This document shows, in pieces, positions 12,601 to 25,074 of a stretch of DNA of 64,000 nt. Each line of letters begins with the position of its first letter. The first letter of the stretch is position 1. A model generated the notes under the pieces. That model was not told the origin of the DNA. It saw only the letters and a program-made list of their open reading frames with translations, and searched no databases. This DNA is from Symsagittifera roscoffensis (Eukaryota; Xenacoelomorpha; Acoela; Convolutidae): positions 31,286,369 through 31,350,368 of the forward strand of contig NC_087064.1 in assembly GCF_963678635.1 (NCBI RefSeq). Reading direction: 5' to 3'. The position numbers were made by a program, and so were the translations under genes.

Positions 12601-14640
12601 ACGCAAAAATTAACGTTTGTAATACTTTGTTTTGACCGCAAAATTGGTTTCAGCGCATCAAAAGTCACTTGTGAGTGTGAATTCCCATTTGCTACCTTAA
12701 TTTCCCGAATATGTTACTTAAAGCTAGAAATGTTGAAACCGAAAACCTTCATCACAAAACATAACATGTAAAACAGTACGTTATAGCGTTAGTTCTTCCG
12801 AAAAAATGAGAAGCCGACGTTCAAATGGATTTTAAGCTGAAAAGCTTAAAGCATTTTGACTTTTCTAAAAAAAAAAATTATGACGATTTACTCAAAACCG
12901 CAATAAGATAATTTTACGTATAACCGGAAACTTGACTTTTTCTGGATTTTTTGTCCCAATAGCTCAAACTTTGTCTCAAAGCTAACGCTTTGGGCTGACA
13001 ATTGGTTGTTTTTCATCTAGCTTCTTACGTGGCTTTTGACTTTTGTGTTTCTTAGGTTTTTAGAATTCGGTTTCAAAAATCTTTAAGTTACCTTATTTGT
13101 CTCACCTTATATCATAGATCTTTTCGATCTGACTTACAGTTAAAAGAAGTAGTTATGAAATCACATAATTTTAAATAAGTCGATATTTAGATATAAATAA
13201 GAGCATAATTGAACAACTGTTTGATGTATACCACTAATTGGGAAAAATTTACAACTAGTTACAGTAAATTTTGAAAAATTATAAAATATTCCTTCTCTCA
13301 TTTTTGTGAGCGTTAAAGTGAAAAGTCTTAAGTTTAAAAAAGACAGTTTTTCGAAAAAAAAATGGAAAATTGTCTTTTGACCCGATTAAACGTGTAGGGG
13401 TAAAATCGTGAAAAAAATGTCAGACCAGTCTTGATGAAGCAATATAATCATCAAGTGCTTTGTTTCATCCGATAACACTTTCTTCTTCCTATTCATAGGG
13501 AAATTCTAGAGTACTTTTGTCTTGATTTTGTTCTTTTATTAAATCTAATTTTTTTTATTTCATGTGTTCTTTTATACACTGTCTTTCCTTAGTCTTGAAA
13601 AAACCGGATGATTGTTGTTGTTTTGTTCGCATTTCAAGGTTGACCAAAATAACCAATCAGTCCACCTATTTTTTTGAATATTTAGAATAGAGCAGAGGAA
13701 GTAATGAGGTAGAACAAAAATTCAAGGTAGAACAAAACAACACTTAACTGGTGACATACTTTTTCGAAAATTCAGAACAAAACAAGAGATTTTATGAGTC
13801 CTATAGTGAAATTTTTATCTAAATCGGACTGGTTTCTAGCAAGGTCGAAAGTCAAAACCAAGGTTTTAGGTTAGTGCAGTATATGTAATACTACACTTTG
13901 ATCATTACTATTGATCATGTTTTTGCCAGTTGAAAACTAACCTATCAGAATGCCATAAATTGAAAAACTGGATGAATTGTAAAGAACAATTTTTCGTTTT
14001 GTTGTTTTGATAGTGTCTTGCTCAATGCTAATTTTTCATAGGAGATTTTTTTCAAAGATCTGTTACTGTTTAAAAGTGTTGTTTTGCTTTTACACAGACC
14101 TCACTGTTAGGCATCGCTCTACGAATCTTCAATTGAACCTTTTTAAAAAATGATTTTTTGATGTTTACGAGATCTAGTTGACTGTTCGGATATATTGATT
14201 TTGTAGTTTTCAGCTAAGTTCTGCTTTTGTTTGATGTTTCAGAGTTTGGAGTTCTCCCAAGGTAGAAGAAGCTAAAAATATGATAAAAAATAAAATCTTC
14301 GCTCTCAAAATTGAAAACAACGCTTGTTAACAATCATCAGGCCACCCCATTTCGCTGTTTTGACAAACGGTTAAAAGAAAAGACAATCTGATGAGTTTCG
14401 CTAAACAAGAGTGATATAGCTACTTCTGAATGTTCTGGCTTAACCATAAGGTATACGAAGCAGTTTAGTTTAGAAGAAATCAAAGTTAGTTGAAAAAGTT
14501 TAACTAGACAGAGTCGAAAGTGATAATTTTGTCACTAGAGTAACGAAGTGTTTAAATCAGTTACCATGCCTCAAGGAAAAATTGAATCATTTGTGAGACC
14601 GACTTTTTCAACTTATGGTAATACTTATCAATTTTCATAC
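9700..14640. other. AT-rich intergenic DNA, no supported gene
   Basis: Only short frames without domain similarity or splice-supported continuity were seen. No clear repeat array is present. Confidence 0.4.
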
Positions 14641-14669
14641 AGACAATATAGAGCATAGAAACCCATTTA

Positions 14670-15680
14670 GACGCGTAAATCGATTTAAAATGGATTAAAT
14701 GGACTTGTAAGGCAAAAAAATCAATTTTATTGCTTAAAAAATTGACTTAAATCAATTTAAATGGATTTTTTCAGGCTAGAAATTCATCAAAAGCTCAATA
14801 AAATCGATTTATGAGGACGTCCAAGCAGCCTTAAAAATTCATTTTTAATTTATTCAAATCAGTTTTCTGTTGCTGAAAAAATGCTTCTTGGAAATATTTT
14901 CAATTAGAAAAAAGTCAAGTTGAAAGTTTATGTTGAAACTTACCAATATCACTCAGATTTTGAGCGAAAACTATGTTAGAAAACTATAAATTTGATGATA
15001 ATAAAAGATTTTGAGCACAAAAATATGCAATAAACCCTCAAAAAGCTATCAAAATGAATAGGATTTTGGGCCGCAAATTCATGAATTTAGTCATAATAAA
15101 TCAAATTTTGAGCAAAAAAATGCAGTGAAACCAGAGAACGAAATCGATATGGATCAAAATCAGGAGAGGGGCAGACGCTGGGGGGCATCATTTCATCTAT
15201 ATAGATACATAGATACACAAAAGATTTCTGCATGGCTGGGGGGGGGGGTTTATAGGGTGATCGCTGGGGGTTTATGGGGCGAATGGGGATTTATGGGGCG
15301 GACACTTCCCTCTTCTCAGTTATTCGAGGTTTCGAAAACCTCTGTTGTTTGAATTTTTGTTGTTGTTTGAAGTTTTTTTCATAATTTGGTTAAAAGTGCT
15401 TCTTGTAACGACACGTAACTAGAGTTTGTATTTTTTTACTACCATGTATTCAAAAATTTCAATTTTTTGTCTTTTAAACTTTATAAATGAGTATACAAAA
15501 ACGTAGACAAAATTGAATTAAATCGATTTAAATCGATTTTTTGTGACTAAAAATTGAAACATAATTAAGTGTACAAAAAATGGAATTAAATCAAATTAGT
15601 GTCGATTGAAATTATTTTCTTGATCAATTTTTATTCAAAGTTGATTCAAATCGATTTCAATATTTTCTGAATTGTATAAA
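14670..15680. repeat. AAATCGATTTAAATCGATTT-type simple motif clusters
   Basis: Around 14673-14830 and 15515-15665 the words AAATCGATTT, AAATGGATTA and AATCAATTTAAATGG recur. These are palindromic ATCGAT-centred motifs at irregular spacing. They may be a decayed simple repeat. No gene is visible apart from the G-rich block between them. Confidence 0.35.
15168..15305 (+). other. G-rich block with G-quadruplex potential
   Basis: In strongly AT-rich surroundings, the plus strand carries a run of ten or more G, then several further G3-G5 tracts separated by TTTAT- or CGAAT-like spacers (GGGGGTTTATGGGGCG, GGGGATTTATGGGGCGG). More than four G tracts lie within about 70 bases, which satisfies the usual G-quadruplex pattern. 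The overlapping 75-codon frame appears to be incidental. Confidence 0.6.
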
Positions 15681-15699
15681 ATAGTTTAGTCATAAACAG

Positions 15700-17340
15700 T
15701 CAGTGAAAAAATCGAAACTTGTCTGCAGAAAAAAAATTTCCGTCAGTTTTTTTTTTGAAGTTTCCCTCCCTTTCTTCAAAAAAAACTTATGCGCACCCAT
15801 AGAAAACATTTAGAAAATTGAAAGATTGATTGACTCGCAGTACTTTTTAGCGCAAGTTGTAAGCCATTTGTCATTTAAAGATGCTTAGCAGGACCATCTT
15901 TAACTATGAACGAAGATTTCTACTTTTTTATTATCATATTTTTCATCATCAGCAGCACCTAAGCTGCGCAAGGAAACTTGACGATTAAAAGAGAATGTTT
16001 TGTTATATTTTGATAATCACCGTTTGAACTTGGTATCGTTTCTTTAATACTTTGTTTTTTTGCTCCTTTTTGATGATGTTGATTATTTGGAGACCGGAAT
16101 TCTAATTTGTTTAGACGCACTGGAGAATTAATTGCCTCAAGACTTCAACCAAGTAAAATGGTCGATGAAGCATAGCATTGTTGAGAGTTATAAAACGATA
16201 TCCTGAAGACTTGTAAAAATAGTTTTTTCTTTTTTTTCAAAGTTTGTACATTTTTCCTTTTAGTTTTTTTTTATGGCAACTGTGTTAAAAAACTTTCGGG
16301 CTTGTTACTTCCCATTTAAACCATGAAGTCATAAAAATCAAGGTTACAGAGCAAAAGAAATTCGACATGAAGTTGATTTCTTAAAAGTTTTGATTTTATC
16401 TAATTTTTTCTTTTGTTTTCAAGTCGTGTTTTCTAGCTCATCGCTACTTTATAACCTACTAGCAAAGACGAGAGCTCGTTTCACTAAGAAAATTTTTTCT
16501 AAGTCTCTTTTTTTACTTAGAAACTTTAAAATAAATCTCGTGTAGATATTTTATACTTCCACATAATTTTTGACGAAAGGATTCCGTGCTCAAAAAAACT
16601 ACTTATTCACTTTTCAAAGTTTTTCTCAATTTAAGTACTTTTCAACTTCAATTCTGAAAAAAACTACTTAAACGTATACTTTAGCATAACCTTATGAATT
16701 TTGGCATATTGAACAAGCCAACCATTGTGATTGTGAACACATTTTTTCCATACCTTATATCACGCGTTTAGCCATATCAAACGTAAAACAACTATGAAGT
16801 AGAAAACTTGAATGGGAGAGAAGATGGAAAAGAGCCGAAGTTTTTAATATACAATGGTAGATCTCTCGATTTAATAATAGGGTTACTTTTCATCAGTATT
16901 CTCGCTCTACGTCATCAGTTTGAAATGAAAGAAAATTTCTTAAAAAGGGGACCAGGATTGACTTTGCAAATCAAAATTGAAGATCTTGAATTGTCTAAGA
17001 TATTTTAATTGCGTCTTCTTGTTTGAAGTAGCTGATCAAATCCTAGAAACAAAGAGTTTCTTATCAGATATTATTTGAAGTATCTTCTTGTCTTCATTTT
17101 TTCGTGAGTCGCTTTAGTCCGGATCTCTGTATAATAACCCATTCTTGGGTTCAAAGTTGAGAATGATAAGTCAGATCTGAAATGTCCTCTGTTACTGATT
17201 AAACACACATATTAGCAATGGTTCCGATATCTATCGTGAATCTTGAATCCGATTGTCGTTTTTGATCACTTGGATTTGATTTGCTAGACATTGCTAAAAT
17301 TTAGTTCAAATTGGAATTATATATTTTTTTAAATAGAAAG
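15700..17340. other. AT-rich sequence upstream of BT1-like gene 1
   Basis: No domain-bearing frame or RNA gene was recognised. Promoter sequences of gene 1 should lie in the last part, but no element stands out. Confidence 0.35.
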
Positions 17341-17345
17341 CTAAA

Positions 17346-20300
17346 ATGACTTTGGAAAAGCTCAGATGTCTAAGAGGTTCCAGTCCTTATGTTTACTATA
17401 CTTTCCAGAGCCTGTTTTGCCGCTTTATATATTCATCGATTTACGCTTTCTTTGGACAGTATCTCAATTTAGATTCACACCACTTGCGAAGGTAACCCTT
17501 AAGATTTAGTGACGAGTTAAAAAAAAATTGAAGGACAGTTGTCAGTACGATGAATTTTTTGCCCGACTTTCCATTTATGATTCCATAAACTCGCATTGAT
17601 GTACCTTGAAGGAAAAGATCTAGGGTTTTCTCGAGGGGGTAGGGGGCAGTTTTTCAAAAACGTTTAGAAAGTTTTGTTGACATTTTTTTAAAGTTGACTA
17701 AATTGATTTTCAGAGCGCTACCAAAGCACTAAAAAGACTCTGTTTTGGCAAAATTTTCGGGTCCGTCAGCCAAAAGTCAAAAAGCAGTGAAAAACTCTAT
17801 TTTGACCAAATTTTAGAGTCCGTCAGCCAAAAGTTGATATCTCAAAATAGTACAAAGAGAGGACCCTTTGGGTCGGCAGGGGTCTCGAATCCCTGAGGAA
17901 GAGAGAGCGTCCAACACGCTACTTTTTTAACAGAGCTTTCCAAAACTGTGCTGAAAAAAACTTTTTTCCAAGCCGTTGCGTAAAAATCTGGCAATTTGTA
18001 TTCATTTAGTGTTTTGACAGAGTTCGAAAAACCCAAAATGCTGATCAAGTGGTGAATGGAAAGAAAATACCGACAGTTGTTTTATTGGCCAATAAAATTA
18101 GGCTGCGACCAAAATAGTTCTATGTCCTTCACTAAAACCCTACAAAATACTTCTTTTGCTCGAAGAATTTTTTCTTCACAGGCAAACTTGGATAGTTTAG
18201 GTTTTGTCTACAAACTTGCGGTTTTCGAGCTCACTTGTCGTCATTATTGTTGAGCCTCCAGAAGGCTCTTTGACAAAACTTGATGCTGTAAGCTAGGAGA
18301 AAGAGGAGGCGAATTACTTCTCGCTTCCTCTCCTTCCCCTTATCCGCGCTGACAAAATACCGAATTTGAAAAAAAATCTCCACGTCAGAAAAGAACTATT
18401 AACTCAAAAACTAAACAACAAACAGACCATAAAACTTTCAGCCAATGTCTTTTCTGTATGTTTGCTACTTTGAAATTTGAAACCATTACAACCAAATTTA
18501 TTGATTCAAATTTGTCCTAATTACTTTCATGAAATGCTGATGTATTACGATTTAAAAAATTCAAGAAAGCCTTAGCTATAATCAGCTACTTTTTCAGCAT
18601 GGACAATCTTCTCCGAAATTCCTGGAGCTTGAAAAGCTTTTTCTCATTCGTCAGTGACTCGGTGCCAATTGGGGGGTTGAGACGTCTTCCTTACGTGCTA
18701 ATCGGCATTCTCATGATACTTGTTTGCAGCATTATCATCTTTTTTCGACCAATGCCTGAACCGTATTTCGAGTCCTACAATGAAGTGGACAAACACGGAA
18801 ACTCGAATTGCTCACGTGATTTGAACGTGATTCGCAACCCTGAAGCTCACAATCATGCTTTAGATTATGCTATACTTTTTATGATTGCATATATTGGTCT
18901 AGCTTGGTCTGACTGCTGTGTTGATGCATTTACAGCCCAAAGAACAATGCTTGAAGAAGAAAAGGTTCGAGGATCCCTATTTTTGAAAATCGGTATTGTG
19001 GAACGCTCTTCAGCGGCCTTTTTTGCTTTACTTTTTGCCATTTTGTACAATCAAACTGATTACGGAGGTCGCTTTTGTCCTTTCGGAGTCAAAATGAATC
19101 AACTTGCTCTTATTGTTGCAATTGGATGTATCATAGCTATTGTGTACGTGACGATCTTCACAAATGAGCGAGACTATGAGTCAAATCAGAGGGTGAAGTT
19201 GCGAGAAAATCTCTTACTATTTTGGAACTTTCTTCAAACTCCCCACTTTTTGATGATTCTAGTGAATCGTGTCATCGTATCACTTGCTTTTGGGTTCAGA
19301 GTAAGTGTAGTTGCTAAAGTTTTTAACTTCGATTTTTTTGCGCTATTTTCAAAGTTTTGTTCTCTAAATCTAAAGGCTCTGATCCAGAAAAAAATGTTTA
19401 GTGGTTCGAGGGCCACCATGAAAATTTGTTGCATGAGGATGATGTAGTTTTTCTCATGCTGGAAAAGTAACCGAAAAAATTCATGTCGTTTTCATCAAGC
19501 TGATGCGATTTTGATCAGCCTCTGAAAACTTTTAGAAGTTTTCAATTTTCGTTTCATGAAAGTATTGCGTGCAAGTTAATTCATTTTCTCATCACTGCAA
19601 TTAAATAATTATTTTTTCCAAACTTTTTAGCTGATTAAATATTTTTTTTAAAATGAATTCATTTTGTTTTATTAACACAGTTTTATGAATCCTCTCTTAC
19701 TTCACTAAAATTTAAGTTACTGAATCTATTATTTTTGCAAAAAGCAGCAAAGCTTATGATACCTTTCATTAAGTTGAAGTTCATATGCTCACCTTTTGTT
19801 TCGATTTATCGATTTTTCCTAAGTTTTGTGCTTAGCAAGCTCACACAGTACTGAGTCAACATAATCGTATATAGCAAAAAAATTAATCGCTTCAAGCTAA
19901 ACTTTCTCAAATTGAGTTAATGTTAGACAATTTTGACGACGACAAAAACAACTTGGAGTTTCACCAAAAGTTATATAATGTGATTTTGTTTAGATCATTC
20001 AAACCCCAAATTACAACCTTGAAACTAGTTAACTTGCAAATTGAACCGTTTTGGCAGAAAAACCGTTCCGAATTTCACAAAAAAAATACATNNNNNNNNN
20101 NNNNNNNNNNNNNNNNNNNNNNNNNNNNNNNNNNNNNNNNNNNNNNNNNNNNNNNNNNNNNNNNNNNNNNNNNNNNNNNNNNNNNNNNNNNNNNNNNNNN
20201 NNNNNNNNNNNNNNNNNNNNNNNNNNNNNNNNNNNNNNNNNNNNNNNNNNNNNNNNNNNNNNNNNNNNNNNNNNNNNNNNNNNNNNNNNNNGAAGGAACA

Positions 20301-21765
20301 GCAGTGGCTTTTATTTGGGGTGTAGCACCATGCATTGGCTCAGTCGGTAAGTATTTTTCACAATTTGTTAAAAAACCAACTTTGAAAAATCTTCATAAGT
20401 TTTCTCAAACAATTATACTGGATCACTGCCAGCAAAAAAAAATATTTTGGTACTGTTTTTTTTTTTCAGCACATCTAGGTCTAGCTTTTTTCTAAGGCGG
20501 GTATAAAAAACTCAAATTGTGCTTATATTTAAATTTTTATGTGGTTATAATTTTTATGTGTTTATAAAGCAAAAAGTTCTCTTAGAAATTACCTTCAAAG
20601 AAACCCGCTATATACGAAGAGTTGGGTAAAAAAAGTACCTTATAAACGTTTAGCCAGCCCTAAAATTTAAGATAAACGATACCCCATCTTCCAAAAAGAT
20701 GATCAACATTAATTCGAATTTCAAAACAGATGTCTAAAAAAATCATTGTTTTTCTCAACGTTTTTTTTGTAAAGATAGCTCTGGTCGTATACTCGATCAC
20801 CTTGCAGAGAAATTTGTTAATCTTGCGGAATTTTAAGAATCAACTGCACAAAAAACCTTCTGGAGGAAATCTCAAAGGAATCACTATGGCTGTTTTATAT
20901 CACTGCAAGTGTTTTGGTTGAGGATTAAACTAATCTTCATTTTTAAATTGATTTCGATCGGGTGATTCAAGATGTTTCACAGGATAATTTTTGGAGTTTT
21001 GGATGTTGCACAGCCATGGGACAAAAAAAATCTAGTTTTTCAATTTCAAGTTTTGGTTTTTTTTCTTCCACTATTGAAGATAAAGGGTTAAAAATTTGTT
21101 ATATGAAATTATTCGAAGGAGACAGTCCAAATCAAATTCGAAAAGTTTTGTTTTAAAGTTGTAAATTAGACAGTATATTATTACCAGTTTGAAAAGAGTT
21201 CTTGCTTTGGAAACATCCTCAATAAAAAATTTTGAGTTTATGGGTTCAAATTATTTGTTTGTGAAATTGATAAACTTGACTTTTTCATTATGCCCTTTTC
21301 TCAACGTAATCAAAACACCGAGTCGTTTCCCACGTAAAAAAAACTGCAGACAAAAGTTCAAAATTTTTCAAACTATTTTAATTTTGCTAGCACAGATTAA
21401 CTCGAAAAAAATCTTGCGATACTTTAGGGACCGTGCTGGGAAACATGTTCTTCAGTTTTTTCAATATCATGGACGACAGCCGATATCTGCGCGACTCCAA
21501 AGCAGACCGCTTTCTGATATTCTCTACATTCGCCATTGATTGGTTTTTCTCAATCATCACTGTTTTCTTCGTATTCTTGTTGCCCACTCAGAAACCCATG
21601 GCTCAAAAATGGCGACGGGAAGGAGAATCAGTTAGATACAGAAAGTGTGCAAAGGTGCTGCTAACTTTTATTTGCTTGAGTTTCGTGTACTCGCTGATTG
21701 TTTCAGCTCTGACTTTTTTCGAACAGACAAGATGTCTTATGATTGCTGGTGGCTCTGGATGTTAG
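17346..21765 (+). CDS. BT1-like (folate/biopterin transporter family) MFS transporter, gene 1, gapped
   Basis: Predicted multi-pass membrane transporter. Exons read from splice signals and comparison with gene 2 are: 17346-17491 (donor AAG|GTAACC), 18598-19300 (acceptor TTTTTCAG, donor AGA|GTAAGT), the 3' end of exon 3 at 20292-20346 (donor G|GTAAGT) and 21428-21765 (stop TAG). Phases 2, 0 and 1 match gene 2 exactly. Exon 2 has the BT1-type loop SDSVPIGGLRRLPYVLIG followed by several hydrophobic segments, and exon 3 has EGTAVAFIWGVAPCIGSVG. Most of exon 3 falls in the 200-N gap at 20092-20291, so an intact product cannot be proved. The N-terminus is shorter than in gene 2: the equivalent of its ATG is lost and a TAG lies just upstream in frame, so translation probably starts at an internal Met. 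A possible AATAAA signal lies at 22061. The family assignment is inference from motif resemblance. The substrate is unknown. Confidence 0.7.
20092..20291. other. Assembly gap of exactly 200 N inside gene 1
   Basis: A round-number run of unknown bases. By comparison with gene 2, 327 bases of exon 3 plus some intron must lie upstream of 20292, yet no exon 3 sequence is seen before the gap. The N run therefore cannot be a true length unless part of exon 3 is deleted. Confidence 0.95.
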
Positions 21766-22349
21766 ACGAAATAGCCATGTTAAAATGACTAGACTATTTT
21801 GAAGTAGTAACTTGAATAATTCCTTCAGTGCAGTAGAGAACCTCTAAGTTTATTCTATGGTTCGTTTGCTGTCTTTGGCAATAGGCTCAATGTCATTTAA
21901 ACAACCATCTCTAAAATGATTATATATACATAGAATGAATGGTTATAAGTGTAAATAATCTTTTTTCTTACATTTATGTATATTTCCCCTATAAAATCGC
22001 AGATTGCTCTCACTTGATGTTCGATATCTTGTTTTCAGCGGTAAAGCTTCTTTCTCGATCAATAAAACTAAAATTGCCTCACAGAAAACTATTAACGATT
22101 TGTATGTAAACATTTTGCAATTTAAATGCTTCGATTATCGTTTACTAATCAACGAGATAACTGAATGAAAGAAGCGCGTGTCGTTAGCGGTTAATAAAAT
22201 TCTAAATTACAATAATTTGCAATTTTATGCAAGAGATGAGTGCGAAATTGGGTTTTTTCGAAAACTTTATTTATTAAGCAGCTATGGATGTAGACACTTT
22301 CACAATGAAGAAAATCCAACCAAAAAAAACTCGAGACAAGGTGTTACTT

Positions 22350-23330
22350 ACTTCCAAAGTACAAACTCGAAAAATCTTCAGCACGTTTAAATCATATCAA
22401 TGTTCGCTCGAGCATAGACGTTACATAATAACTATAATACTTATATTTCCGAGCCAGAAAATTATAACCATTCATTCTTAGGATAGCTCGAGAACGACTG
22501 AAATGTGCCTCAAGTCTGGTCGAATTAAACCTCGAGAACGTATGAAATACACATCGAGCGCTGTCGAAACTTACTTTGAATCATTTGAAAATTTATCTTC
22601 AGCACGATCAAAACAACCGAATTTAGTCGAGCACAGTCGATACATAACAACAAAATAATTTTTATTTCTGAGCCAGAAACTTATAACCATTCATTCTATG
22701 AAATTACACCTTTACAATTTAGTTAGTCTTGGAGAATATCAAAAAGGCATCAGCCTGTTGGGTGGAATCTCCGTACGATCTCGAAAACGTAACTTTAGCG
22801 TTGCCGAAACATTTCTCGAGCAAGATGAAAAATTTTCTCGAGCATTTTTGAGACATACATTGATCACAATCGAAACGAAACTCGAGCAGGGTCGAACCAC
22901 GCCTGGTACGCAGTCGAGGTATACCTCGAGCGTTGTCAAATCACCTCGAACACGGTAGAGCATATTCGTAAGCACACCCATAAAAAAAGAACTTCGAGCC
23001 TCTTCTTATAAGCACATCCGTAAAATAAATACTTCAAGCACATCCATAGAGTAGCTCGAGCACGACTGAAAAATTCTTTGATCATGGTCGAAATTAAGCT
23101 TGAGAACGGTGAAAACATACTCGAGTACTGTCGAAATTGTCTTTGAACCAGGTCGAAACTTACCTAGAGTGCAGTCAAACCATAACTCGAGTAAGGTCGA
23201 AATCTACCTCAAAAGAGTCAGGTGCAAACATATCTTTAAGCAAGTTCAAAACAAATCTCAAAAACAGACCAAAAAATAAATCGAATTTAAGTCAATACAA
23301 ACATCACGCACAGTTAAAAACTTAAATGAT
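22350..23330 (+). repeat. Degenerate CTCGAG-type minisatellite behind gene 1
   Basis: A poorly conserved unit of roughly 20-35 bases, close to CTCGAGCACGGTCGAAAC plus a short AT-rich spacer, recurs many times (for example GCTCGAGAACGACTGAAA, CTCGAGCAGGGTCGAACC, ACTCGAGTACTGTCGAAA). The array ends in a boundary sequence, AGATCAAGAAAAAAAAATTT then TGTC, that is also found at the end of the array behind gene 2 at about 32030. The frames across it are incidental. Confidence 0.75.
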
Positions 23331-23480
23331 TAGATCAAGAAAAAAAATTTTGTCAGGTCTTTTGCTCAGAAATAGGGAAAAATAATACAGGTATATAGAA
23401 AGCAGTAAGCTAGACCTGCATGTTTTGTTGTAATCCTTTTTTGTATTATTTCGAACTTTTTATAAGATTTAAAGAATATT

Positions 23481-23665
23481 ATGATGGAAGACCAATAATT
23501 TGAGCAAGTGCCGATCATTGAACTGAAAATTTTTGAGGGATTGAGAAGGTGGAGTCCCTATGTCTAGTATATTTTCCTGATCTCTACCTCAAATTTGCTT
23601 TTTAATTAGTCCATGCTTTCTTTAGGCAGTTTTTCAATTTAAATACTCACCAGTTACGAATGGGA
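23481..23665 (+). pseudogene. Second relic of BT1-like exon 1
   Basis: The DNA aligns with exon 1 of gene 2 for most of its length (ATGGAAGACCAATAATTTGA; then GAACTGAAAATTTTTGAGGG; then CTTTCTTTAGGCAGTTTTTC). It has in-frame stops in place of a Gln codon and of the conserved Tyr, and has lost the splice donor context. It lies between the array of gene 1 and the intact exon 1 of gene 2, about 535 bases upstream of that start. It is therefore a decayed duplicate of the exon rather than an alternative exon. Confidence 0.7.
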
Positions 23666-24014
23666 ATGTGAGCTCTAGGGTGCTTGATCAGTTTGAGTTT
23701 ATCTAGTTTGGTTTTGTTTTTTAAAACAAAAAATTCTTCATTTTCATTTCAGTTTGGTTTTTTCTTTCTTTTCTTTTGTGTTGTTAAATGTACAGTTTTT
23801 TTACTATTGACGTACTTTGAGCTAAGTAAGAAGAAAAATTATCAAATACATGAAAACTCGAATTACTTAGTTTGTTTTTACACTGTGCAGAACTTTGATT
23901 ATGAAACACATTTTCAATATGCGATGCTTTTTGAGATGCATTTTAAGTAATACTTACGTATTAAATTATAACTTTCTCGCTTTGATAAATTATTTATCAC
24001 ATTAGAATATTATA

Positions 24015-25015
24015 ATGGAGTACCAACAATTTGACAAAGCATCAAAAATTGAACTGAAAATTTTCAAGAGGTTGAGAAGTTCGAGTCCTTATGTCTACTA
24101 TACATTACAAAATCTCTACATCCGATTTGCCGTCGCATCAGTTTATGCCTTCTTTGGGCAGTATCTCAATGTGGACGCCCACCAGTTACAAAGGTTATTT
24201 TTAAGCCAGTGTCTGCATTTTTTCCTAGCTTGGCTCTACATTTTACTGAAAAAAAATTGTGTCTTCCAAACTCGTTTTTTTATTTATGACTTTTGATTAC
24301 TTTTATCATTTTTACAATCAATAAACTTTTCAGGTCACATTTTTTTAAGCCTTTTTAAAATTCATTATGCAATCGCTTGCATACGTGAAAGTGACGGATA
24401 ATTTTAGTTTCGGGCTCAAAAAGAGCTAGCTAAATCGTCCGGAGAACAAAAACATACCAAGATACATTTTACTGTCACATTCTGCGAGTAATAATTACGC
24501 GCCGCGCACAGATACTAGTTGACCAACTTGGTCGTCTTGAGCAGCCAATTTTGAGGCTTTTCAATGTCGCGCCTATACGAACTCTACAATAAATATCTAT
24601 AGCAGGTAAATAATATTTTTTTTTGCATTTAATTGACCAACCGGGTTCTCGTACGCGTAATCTCCAGACTTTCAATGTGGCGCTGGTACTATTTCCGCGA
24701 CGAAAGTTTTATACCGTGGAAGGGGTTCTACAGTCGCCATTGAAGTCTGAAAATTTTCTAATTTGGTCACGATAGTCTGAAAATTGGTCGCGATAAATCT
24801 GCAAATAAGTCGCGGTCCATTCTGGAAACGTGTATCATTATCTTAGCATAAAGTCGCTACAGTCTGAAAATTTGTCGCAAATGCCTGAAAACAATGCCTG
24901 CACTGAACGTGAAACGATCTCAAAAAAAGGAAAAAGAATTCAATACCCCAAAATTTCAAAAAAAATGCAATATGAAAACTGAAAATTTTGAAAATATTTT
25001 GCTGTAATGAAAATT

Positions 25016-25074
<59 letters not shown>

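Noticed and set aside
19920-20495. Long frames running through the N gap
   Set aside because: They are created by unknown bases. Only the last 55 bases of exon 3 are supported.
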